Origin: Rahnella rivi
GTDB taxonomy: Bacteria; Pseudomonadota; Gammaproteobacteria; Enterobacterales; Enterobacteriaceae
Assembly: GCF_019049655.1 (NCBI RefSeq)
Contig: NZ_JAFMOX010000054.1
Span: 62,001 to 126,000 of the forward strand
DNA: 64,000 nucleotides
Direction of reading: 5' to 3'
The notes below the pieces were generated by a model. The model was given only the letters and a program-made list of their open reading frames with translations. It made no database searches and was not told where the DNA came from. A program made the translations under genes and the position numbers. Each line of letters starts with the position of its first letter. Position 1 is the first letter of the stretch. This document shows positions 57,254 to 64,000 of the stretch, in pieces.

Positions 57254-57718
57254 TTACACGCCGGGACGTTTGCGGTACAGCCACAGCCCCGGCAAAGATA
57301 ATCCAATCGACAATGCCCCGACGATAAAACTGGCCTTCAGGAAATTGGTGACCATGGTAGACATCAGCACTTCGCTGTAACCAAGGTGCGAAATTTCCAC
57401 CATGGAAATCATCGCCGTATACGCAGAAATTCCCGGAAACATGGGGATGACGGCGGCTACTGTGAAAACTTTAGGGTGCGCGAGAAACCAGCGCGACCAG
57501 CGAATACCAATGATGCCGATCAGTATAGCCGCCAGCAAAGAAGCCCACTCAATGTTTATCCCGCCATGCATCATCAGCATGCGGGAGCCGTGCCCGATGG
57601 CACCGAGCAGCGCACAATAGCGCAACGCACGCGGCGGGACATTGAACACCATCGCAAAACCCAGCGCCGGCACCGCGGCCAGAAACATATCCTGCAGGAG
57701 TGCCCAGATCAGACTCAT
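57254..57718 (-). CDS. yjjB: Threonine/serine exporter-type subunit YjjB
   Basis: YjjB is the small half of the split ThrE-type exporter YjjPB; YjjPB has been reported to export succinate in enterobacteria. From ATG 57718 ([20 protein letters not shown]) it has 154 residues with four to five membrane segments. Strong family sequence is [20 protein letters not shown]. Its ATG overlaps the yjjP stop (ATGA). E. coli carries this pair elsewhere, near dnaTC, so the location is different here. Confidence 0.92.
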   Translation of the reverse strand: MSLIWALLQDMFLAAVPALGFAMVFNVPPRALRYCALLGAIGHGSRMLMMHGGINIEWASLLAAILIGIIGIRWSRWFLAHPKVFTVAAVIPMFPGISAYTAMISMVEISHLGYSEVLMSTMVTNFLKASFIVGALSIGLSLPGLWLYRKRPGV

Positions 57719-58524
57719 GCCCACCCCCGCAATTCCCACAGCGCCATCGCCATGACCACCCCGATGCAGGTTGCCAGCGTCAGCAAACTGGCCATTGCCC
57801 AGCGCGCCAAACCGGTGTTCACATGGCCTTTAAACATATCGGCCACCGCGTTGATGAGCGGAAACCCCGGCACCAGCAGTAAAACGCTGGCAGCCATCGC
57901 CACGTTCGAGGTGTGATGGAATGCATCAAGGCGCATAAGCAGGCCGGAAATCGAGGTCGCCACAAAGGCGGTACAGCAGAAGTTAATCAGCGGATTCATA
58001 TGGCGAAGGGTCAGCGTCTGGCGCACCGCCATCGCCACACCGCTGGCGATAAACGTTATGCTGAACGCATCCCAGCCACCGCCGTTCAGTTTGCTGAAGC
58101 AACCGCACGACAGCGCCACCATCAGGATCATCAGCGGGCGGGGATAGCGCAGCGGCCTGATATGGCTCAGACGCTTCGCCACCAGCGTGCTGTCGAGTAA
58201 CTTATGCTCGGCGAGGATCACCGTATGTTGCACTTCGGTGACCACCTGCATGTTGATCCCGCGATCGACATTTTTTCGCGTTGAGGTCAGGCAGTATCCG
58301 CCGCACAGCGTACTGAGCACCACGGCATTGGCGGAGATCGAACTTTCCACCCGATCCATGCCCAGCGCGATACCGAGCCGGGCTGATAACTGCTCCACCA
58401 ACATACTTTCAGCGCCGTGCTGTAACAATAACAGGGCACATTCGATGCACAGGCGGGTGATTTCACGCTGGTAATGCGCCTGTGGACTTTCGCGCTGCGG
58501 GTATTCAACGACAGGTTCTTGCAT
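57715..58524 (-). CDS. yjjP: Threonine/serine exporter-type subunit YjjP
   Basis: YjjP is the large half of the split ThrE-family exporter. From ATG 58524 it has 269 residues (E. coli 256): an N-terminal soluble part ([58 protein letters not shown]) and about five membrane segments ending in [20 protein letters not shown]. The open frame runs farther upstream to 58713 but that part overlaps the divergent exporter gene and lacks family similarity, so I reject it. It is coupled to yjjB by a 4-bp overlap. Confidence 0.93.
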   Translation of the reverse strand: MQEPVVEYPQRESPQAHYQREITRLCIECALLLLQHGAESMLVEQLSARLGIALGMDRVESSISANAVVLSTLCGGYCLTSTRKNVDRGINMQVVTEVQHTVILAEHKLLDSTLVAKRLSHIRPLRYPRPLMILMVALSCGCFSKLNGGGWDAFSITFIASGVAMAVRQTLTLRHMNPLINFCCTAFVATSISGLLMRLDAFHHTSNVAMAASVLLLVPGFPLINAVADMFKGHVNTGLARWAMASLLTLATCIGVVMAMALWELRGWA

Positions 58525-58630
58525 AGCCTTTACCGCCCGTAAAAAAAGCCAATAAGTGTGATACGTCGAGGTGAAGATTGACGTATCATGCGGCCTTATT
58601 TTGCCCTGAACATTGACGACGGTTACTTTC

Positions 58631-59245
58631 ATGCTTGAAACCTCCCTTTTTATTGCCAGTATCGCCTTTCTCGGCATGCTCTCTCCCGGCCCCGATTTCT
58701 TTCTGGTGATCAAAAATGCGGCCCGCTATCCGCGCGCGGCGGCACTGATGACCTCGCTGGGGGTGATTTGTGGCGTGATTACACATATGTCTTACTGCGT
58801 CGCAGGTCTGGCGGTCGTGATCACCACCACGCCGTGGTTGTTTGGCTTGCTGAAATACGTCGGGGCGGCTTATCTGATTTGGGTGGGGATCCAGGCATTG
58901 TTCTCGCGCAGCAACAGTAAAATGAATCTCGACGGACTGGTGCCGCAGCAGGTGAAACTGCGTACCGCTTTTGTACAGGGATATCTGTGCAACCTGCTGA
59001 ATCCTAAAGCAACGCTGTTTTTCCTGGCGATGTTTACCCAGGTATTACAGGTTGACTCCAGCCTTGGCGAGAAACTCTGGTATGCCTCGATCATTGTCGG
59101 ACTTTCATTGGTCTGGTGGCCGTCGCTGGCCTTGTTGATCCAAAGCGCGCCGGTGCGTCGTGGTCTGGCAAAAGCGCAAAAAATTATCGATAAACTGCTG
59201 GGCGGCGTACTGATAGGTTTAGGTATCAAAGTCGCGCTGAGCTGA
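58631..59245 (+). CDS. LysE/RhtB-family amino-acid exporter
   Basis: This 204-residue inner-membrane protein has five to six hydrophobic segments and the family signature [20 protein letters not shown] near residue 14. [15 protein letters not shown] and the [19 protein letters not shown] motif follow. Members export amino acids such as threonine, homoserine, leucine or lysine; the substrate here is unknown. I start at ATG 58631; a TTG at 58613 would add six residues. It is divergent from yjjP across 106 bp; both are small-metabolite exporters, a possible joint role that is only inferred. Confidence 0.88.
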   Translation: MLETSLFIASIAFLGMLSPGPDFFLVIKNAARYPRAAALMTSLGVICGVITHMSYCVAGLAVVITTTPWLFGLLKYVGAAYLIWVGIQALFSRSNSKMNLDGLVPQQVKLRTAFVQGYLCNLLNPKATLFFLAMFTQVLQVDSSLGEKLWYASIIVGLSLVWWPSLALLIQSAPVRRGLAKAQKIIDKLLGGVLIGLGIKVALS

Positions 59246-59254
59246 CAGAAACAC

Positions 59255-59287
59255 AAAAAAAAGCCGGTGCTGTTCAGGCACCGGCTT
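59255..59287 (-). terminator. Rho-independent terminator of the kefFC operon
   Basis: AAGCCGGTGC and GCACCGGCTT form a perfect 10-bp stem with a 7-nt loop. On the minus strand it is followed by a run of eight T, 17 bp past the kefC stop. On the plus strand there is no T-run, so it is weak for the exporter gene. Confidence 0.88.
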
Positions 59288-59303
59288 CAGATTTCATCCT
59301 TGC

Positions 59304-61157
59304 TTAACTCTTCGCTTCAATCACTTCATTCTCCGGTGCTTTACCGTCGATACTTCCCCGCCAGCCTTGTTGCTGTTCAGAGGCGAGACGTTCCTGATCC
59401 TGTTCAATCGCGGCGCTCAGCATGTCTTTCGCGCGCTGCATACTGGCGATACGGAACTCAGTGTCTTCGTAATTCTCGATGGTTGCTTCCAGCATTTTCA
59501 GGTTGTAGCGGCGGAACAGATCGGCTTTCTCGCGGGCTTCATACGCATCGAGCCCGAGCGTTTCCAGCACTTCCCGGCCAACGCGCAGGGATCCTTCGAA
59601 CAATTCCCGCTCCGGTGCTTCCACACCCAGCTGCCGCAGTTGATACCAGTGATCGACGTCGCGGGCGCGGGCAATAATCTTCAGGTTCGGGAAATGCTCT
59701 TTTGCCAGCGCGGTCAGTTGCAGGTTGGCTTCCACATCATCGATAGCGTTAATCAGCACTTTGGCCTGCGCCGCACCGGCTGATTCCAGCAAATCCACCC
59801 GCGTGGCATCCCCGTAAAACACTTTGGTGCCGAATTTACGCAGCGTTTCGATATGATCCGGGTCGTGATCCAACACCACGGTATGAACGTTATTCGCCAG
59901 CAATAGACGACCGGCAATCTGACCAAAGCGCCCGAAACCGGCGATAATCACCTGCGCATTTTCATCATCAATCGTATCTTGCGGACGATCGTCTTGCGGC
60001 GCATTGCGTTCCATACGCGCGGCGAGAACCAGCAGCAGCGGCGTGACCGCCATCGACAGCGCCACAGCAAGCGTCAGCGCCTTCGCCCATTCCACCGGCA
60101 ACACACCGGCCATTTGTGCTGTGCTGAAAATCACGAACGCGAATTCACTGCCCTGTCCGATAAGGATGGCGAACAACCCGCGCTGCTTTTTCGGAACGCC
60201 GAGCCAGGGTGCGACCAGCCACAGTAAAGCGGCTTTCAGCGCCATGAAACCGACCAGCAAGGTGGCGATCAGTAGCGGCTGATGAACCAGTGTACCGAAG
60301 TCGATGGACATGCCGACGCCGATAAAGAACAGCCCGAGAAGCAGGCCTTTGAACGGCTGAATATCGCTTTCCAGCGCATGACGATATTCAGAGCTCGCCA
60401 GCAATACGCCCGCCAGAAACGCGCCCATCGCCATCGACATACCCGCCATTTCCAGCAGAATGCCAAAACCAAACACCAGAAAAAGCGCCACGGCGCTGAA
60501 CACTTCACGCATACCGGAGCGGGCAACAAAATGCAGTAACGGGCGGGTGACATAGCGCCCGAGCAACACCACCAGCACCAGCGCACCGGCCACTTTCGCC
60601 GCCGACAGGCCAAAACTCATCAGCGTGGTGGCTTCGCCGGTACTCGCCAGCAGCGGGATCATCGCCACCAGCGGGATCGCGGCAATATCCTGGAACAGCA
60701 ATACCGCAAAGGCGCTGCGGCCAATCGGTGACGCCGTCAGGCTGCGTTCACTCATTGCCTGCATGGCAATGGCCGTTGAGGAAAGCGCCAGCGTCAGGCC
60801 GATCAGCATGGCGATTTTCCAGTCGAGGCCGAGGAAATAGCAGAATGCGCTGAGCACCACGCCGCAGCCGACCATCTGGATGCTGCCGCCGCCAAAGACC
60901 GAGGCGCGCATGGTCCAAAGCCGTTTAGGATCCAGCTCAAGGCCAATAACGAACAACATCAGCACTACGCCGATTTCCGCAAAGGTCAGAATCGACTCAG
61001 CATCAGAAACCAGTTTCAGTCCCCACGGCCCGATAATGCAGCCGGCGATCAGATAACCGAGCACCGAGCCCAGACCAAGACGCACCGCAATCGGGACAAA
61101 CAACGCCGCAGAGCCGAGATAAATCAGCCCTTCAATCATCAGGTTATGGTTATCCAT
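59304..61157 (-). CDS. kefC: Glutathione-regulated potassium/proton antiporter KefC
   Basis: KefC is a glutathione-gated K+ efflux system that acidifies the cytoplasm to protect against electrophiles. From ATG 61157 the product has 617 residues (E. coli 620). The CPA2 membrane domain has about 12 segments ([66 protein letters not shown]). The RCK/KTN domain begins [18 protein letters not shown] near residue 402 and contains [16 protein letters not shown]. It overlaps the kefF end by 8 bp. Confidence 0.97.
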   Translation of the reverse strand: MDNHNLMIEGLIYLGSAALFVPIAVRLGLGSVLGYLIAGCIIGPWGLKLVSDAESILTFAEIGVVLMLFVIGLELDPKRLWTMRASVFGGGSIQMVGCGVVLSAFCYFLGLDWKIAMLIGLTLALSSTAIAMQAMSERSLTASPIGRSAFAVLLFQDIAAIPLVAMIPLLASTGEATTLMSFGLSAAKVAGALVLVVLLGRYVTRPLLHFVARSGMREVFSAVALFLVFGFGILLEMAGMSMAMGAFLAGVLLASSEYRHALESDIQPFKGLLLGLFFIGVGMSIDFGTLVHQPLLIATLLVGFMALKAALLWLVAPWLGVPKKQRGLFAILIGQGSEFAFVIFSTAQMAGVLPVEWAKALTLAVALSMAVTPLLLVLAARMERNAPQDDRPQDTIDDENAQVIIAGFGRFGQIAGRLLLANNVHTVVLDHDPDHIETLRKFGTKVFYGDATRVDLLESAGAAQAKVLINAIDDVEANLQLTALAKEHFPNLKIIARARDVDHWYQLRQLGVEAPERELFEGSLRVGREVLETLGLDAYEAREKADLFRRYNLKMLEATIENYEDTEFRIASMQRAKDMLSAAIEQDQERLASEQQQGWRGSIDGKAPENEVIEAKS

Positions 61158-61704
61158 TTTCGACCTCCGGCGCACAGCCTTCTTTCAGGCTCAGGCAAGC
61201 GGTCAGACGTCGACGGTATTCTTCACCCGCGGCTTTCAGCGCAACTTCATCGCAAATAAAGGTGTTATGTACGGCGAAATATGGTTGCCAGTGCATGCCG
61301 CAGTAAACTGCCGTCGCCTGTAATGGCTGCGCAAGCACGTCGAAATTGGGGTGATCGCCGAGCTCAAAATGGTGTTCATCTCCGCCGGTCGTCACTGCCC
61401 ACAGGCAATGCTTACCGTTAAGCGCGTTGCCGTCATGGCCGTAAGCCCAGCCGTGCTCGAGCACCTTGTCCAGCCACAGCTTCATCAGTGGCGGCAGGCT
61501 GTACCACTGGATCGGATGCTGGAATACCACCATATCGGCGCGTTCAACCGCCTTCTGTTCAGCGGCGATATCGATATTGAAATCGGGGTAAAGGTCATAC
61601 AGCGAACGCACTTCAACATTGGGTAAATCGCTGACGGCCGAAAGCAGTCCCTGGTTGGCCCGCGAATGGCGCGGATAAGGATGGGCGTAAATTATTAAAA
61701 TCAT
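61150..61704 (-). CDS. kefF: KefC ancillary protein KefF (quinone oxidoreductase)
   Basis: KefF is a flavodoxin-like FMN protein needed for full KefC activity and able to reduce quinones. From ATG 61704 ([20 protein letters not shown]) it has 184 residues; E. coli KefF has 176. Motifs [20 protein letters not shown] and [20 protein letters not shown] match the family. The frame extends upstream to 61815, but that segment crosses the carB terminator. It is translationally coupled to kefC by an 8-bp overlap. Confidence 0.95.
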   Translation of the reverse strand: MILIIYAHPYPRHSRANQGLLSAVSDLPNVEVRSLYDLYPDFNIDIAAEQKAVERADMVVFQHPIQWYSLPPLMKLWLDKVLEHGWAYGHDGNALNGKHCLWAVTTGGDEHHFELGDHPNFDVLAQPLQATAVYCGMHWQPYFAVHNTFICDEVALKAAGEEYRRRLTACLSLKEGCAPEVENG

Positions 61705-61783
61705 GCAGGTCTCTTGTCTTATTAGCTTTACTTCAGCATACGCAATTTTGGGCTTTCTGGTAAAAGCTGAGCGTATAAAAAGA

Positions 61784-61809
61784 AAAGGCGCAGCTTTCGC
61801 CGCGCCTTT
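61784..61809 (-). terminator. Rho-independent terminator after carB
   Basis: AAAGGCGC and GCGCCTTT form an 8-bp stem around 10 nt. On the minus strand it is followed by TCTTTTTATAC, a fair U-tract, 18 bp past the carB stop. Confidence 0.8.
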
Positions 61810-61827
61810 CATCAAGCAATTATGCCA

Positions 61828-64000
61828 TTAGCCTTTGATTTTCGCGTGCATTTCCTGCACTGAAATCACCTGCTCCGTCGGGTCAGAAGACAGCGCCATC
61901 GCCGTGGCGAAACCGCCGTTCAGCGTGGTGTCGTAATGCACTTTGTATTGCAGCGCACTGCGACGGATAAGCTTGGAGTCTTCAATCGCCTGACGGCCCG
62001 CCGTGGTATTCACGATATACACATATTCACCGTTCTTGATACGGTCCTGAATATGTGGACGGCCTTCATGCACCTTGTTGACCAGACGCGGGTTAATCCC
62101 GGCTTCACCCAGCACCACCGCGGTACCGTGAGTCGCATCCAGCTCGAAACCGCGTTTGAGCAGTTTCGCGGCTAAATCCACCACGCGGCCTTTATCGCCT
62201 TCGCGGACTGACAACAGTGCGCGACCGGCTTTCTTCATGCCGGAGTTACTGCCCAGTTGCGCTTTGGCAAAGGCTTCGGCGAAGGTACGGCCGACGCCCA
62301 TGACTTCACCGGTAGAACGCATTTCCGGCCCCAGAATCGGGTCAACGCCAGGGAATTTGTTGAACGGCAGCACCACTTCTTTCACGGAGTAGTAAGGCGG
62401 GATCACTTCTTCTGTGATGCCCTGCTGCGCCAGTGTCTGCCCCGCCATCACGCGCGCCGCCACTTTTGCCAGCGCCACACCGGTGGCTTTGGAGACAAAC
62501 GGCACGGTACGCGCAGCACGCGGGTTAACTTCAATCAGGTAGACTTCGTTGTTCTTCACCGCAAACTGGACGTTCATCAGGCCGCGAACGCTCAGCTCAA
62601 AAGCCAGTTTCTCGACCTGCTGACGCATCACATCCTGAATTTCCTGGCTCAGCGTGTAGCACGGCAATGAACATGCGGAGTCACCGGAGTGAACGCCCGC
62701 CTGTTCGATGTGCTCCATGATGCCGCCAATCAGCACACGTTCACCGTCGCAGATGGCATCAACGTCCACTTCGATGGCGTCGTCAAGGAAGCGATCCAGC
62801 AGCACCGGCGCATCGTTGGAGACACTCACCGCGTTCTGGAAGTAACGGCGCAGGTCGATTTCGTCGTAGACGATTTCCATCGCACGGCCACCCAGTACAT
62901 AGGACGGGCGCACCACCAGCGGATAACCGATACCGGCTGCTTTTTCGACGGCTTGTTCGATTGTCGCAACCGTGGCGTTTGCCGGTTGTTTCAGGCCCAG
63001 ACGGTGAACCGCCTGCTGGAAACGTTCGCGGTCTTCTGCACGGTCAATTGCATCCGGGCTGGTACCAATAATAGGCACACCCGCAGCTTCCAGTTCTCGC
63101 GCCAGTTTCAGCGGAGTCTGGCCGCCGTACTGAACAATCACGCCTTTTGGCTGTTCGATACGCACGATTTCCAGCACATCTTCCAGAGTGACGGATTCGA
63201 AATACAGACGGTCGGAAGTGTCGTAGTCGGTAGACACAGTTTCCGGGTTACAGTTAACCATAATGGTTTCGTAACCGTCTTCGCGCAGCGCCAGTGAGGC
63301 ATGTACGCAGCAGTAGTCGAACTCAATGCCCTGACCGATACGGTTTGGACCGCCACCCAGTACCATGATTTTCGGCTTGTCATTGGTCGGGTTGGATTCA
63401 CACTCTTCTTCATACGTGGAGTACATGTACGCGGTATCGGTGGAGAATTCCGCCGCACAGGTATCGACACGTTTGTAGACCGGATGCAGATTGTATTTAT
63501 GACGCAGTTTGCGCACTTCGCTTTCTGAAACGCCGACCAGTTTCGCCAGACGCAGGTCCGCAAAACCTTTGCGTTTAAGCATGCGCAGGTAATCGTGAGT
63601 CAGAATGTTGAAGCCGCCTTCAGCCACTTCATTTTCCAGTTTCACCAGCTCTTCAATCTGCACCAGGAACCAGCGGTCCACGTTGGTCAGGTTGAAGATA
63701 CCGTCAACCGACATCCCGGCACGGAAAGCATCGGCGATGTACCAGATACGCTCGGCACCGGCTTCTTTCAGCTCGCGACGGATTTTGGTCAGCGCTTCAG
63801 GGTCATCAAGGTTCACTTTCGGGTCAAAACCGCTCGCGCCCACTTCCAGACCGCGCAACGCTTTTTGCAAGGATTCCTGCTGCGTACGGCCAATAGCCAT
63901 CACTTCGCCAACAGATTTCATCTGCGTGGTCAGACGGTCATTTGCACCGGCAAATTTCTCGAAGTTGAAGCGAGGAATTTTAGTCACAACGTAGTCGATA
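61828..64000 (-). CDS. carB: Carbamoyl-phosphate synthase large subunit CarB (N-terminus cut off by window edge)
   Basis: CarB makes carbamoyl phosphate from bicarbonate, ammonia (from CarA) and two ATP, feeding arginine and pyrimidine synthesis. The visible part is about 724 residues, that is roughly the last two thirds of a protein normally near 1073. It enters from the right edge within the first ATP-grasp domain ([20 protein letters not shown]), then the oligomerisation domain, the second ATP-grasp domain ([60 protein letters not shown]) and the C-terminal allosteric domain. A GTG at 63987 looks like a start but is internal. The gene is intact as far as seen. Confidence 0.97.
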   Translation of the reverse strand, partial: IDYVVTKIPRFNFEKFAGANDRLTTQMKSVGEVMAIGRTQQESLQKALRGLEVGASGFDPKVNLDDPEALTKIRRELKEAGAERIWYIADAFRAGMSVDGIFNLTNVDRWFLVQIEELVKLENEVAEGGFNILTHDYLRMLKRKGFADLRLAKLVGVSESEVRKLRHKYNLHPVYKRVDTCAAEFSTDTAYMYSTYEEECESNPTNDKPKIMVLGGGPNRIGQGIEFDYCCVHASLALREDGYETIMVNCNPETVSTDYDTSDRLYFESVTLEDVLEIVRIEQPKGVIVQYGGQTPLKLARELEAAGVPIIGTSPDAIDRAEDRERFQQAVHRLGLKQPANATVATIEQAVEKAAGIGYPLVVRPSYVLGGRAMEIVYDEIDLRRYFQNAVSVSNDAPVLLDRFLDDAIEVDVDAICDGERVLIGGIMEHIEQAGVHSGDSACSLPCYTLSQEIQDVMRQQVEKLAFELSVRGLMNVQFAVKNNEVYLIEVNPRAARTVPFVSKATGVALAKVAARVMAGQTLAQQGITEEVIPPYYSVKEVVLPFNKFPGVDPILGPEMRSTGEVMGVGRTFAEAFAKAQLGSNSGMKKAGRALLSVREGDKGRVVDLAAKLLKRGFELDATHGTAVVLGEAGINPRLVNKVHEGRPHIQDRIKNGEYVYIVNTTAGRQAIEDSKLIRRSALQYKVHYDTTLNGGFATAMALSSDPTEQVISVQEMHAKIKG

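Noticed and set aside
61987-63987. Apparent full-length 719-residue CarB starting at GTG 63987
   Set aside because: The codon is an internal valine in YVVTKIPRF; the frame is open to the window edge and CarB is about 1073 residues.

Overview
The window is a 64-kb chromosomal segment from a gamma-proteobacterium of the order Enterobacterales. Gene content and order closely follow the E. coli 0-3 minute region in reverse orientation: carB, kefFC, folA, apaHG, rsmA, pdxA, surA, lptD, djlA, rluA, rapA, polB, yabI, thiBPQ, sgrR/sgrST, setA, leuDCBA, leuO, ilvIH, cra, the dcw cluster, lpxC, secM and secA. Several departures from E. coli point to the Yersiniaceae side of the order (a Rahnella-, Ewingella- or Serratia-like organism). 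These are a DUF721/DciA gene between secM and lpxC, no araBAD between yabI and polB, an acyl-CoA ligase between leuO and ilvIH, and a yjjPB plus LysE-type exporter block between folA and kefC. The genus is an inference from memory of these families; no search was run. I see no prophage, insertion sequence, rRNA, tRNA or CRISPR array.

Layout. 1-3052 (minus): secA, cut by the left edge, behind its secretion-monitor leader secM. 3079-3603 (plus): the DciA-like gene. 3624-21536 (minus): lpxC and the complete dcw division and cell-wall cluster, ftsZ to mraZ, starting at a recognisable Pmra promoter with MraZ operator repeats. 22145-25529 (minus): cra and ilvIH. 25938-28971 (minus): acyl-CoA ligase and leuO. 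29459-34417 (plus): the leuABCD operon with promoter, leader peptide and attenuator. 34481-36033 (minus): setA and the sRNA SgrS with its peptide SgrT, divergent from sgrR (plus). 37810-41379 (plus): a TPP riboswitch and thiBPQ. 41369-42136 (minus): yabI. 42444-48670 (plus): polB, rapA, rluA. 48734-49555 (minus): djlA. 49737-56563 (plus): lptD-surA-pdxA-rsmA-apaG-apaH. 56638-58524 (minus): folA and yjjBP. 58631-59245 (plus): LysE-type exporter. 59304 to the right edge (minus): kefC, kefF and carB, the last cut by the edge.

How the parts work together. The dcw block makes the lipid-linked peptidoglycan precursor (MurC-F, MraY, MurG, Ddl) and the divisome (FtsZ, A, Q, W, I, L). LpxC sets lipid A synthesis; LptD and SurA finish lipopolysaccharide and outer-membrane protein assembly. 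Branched-chain amino-acid genes (ilvIH, leuABCD, leuO) and sugar-phosphate stress genes (sgrR, sgrST, setA) each sit with their own regulators. Most of the window is conserved housekeeping sequence. The points that most deserve a second look are small: a 127-bp palindromic, ERIC-like repeat lodged in the P3 arm of the thiB TPP riboswitch, a diverged SgrS/SgrT, the retained dciA, a SecM arrest motif with substitutions, a polB reading frame without an ATG, and a possible Cra site in front of cra.
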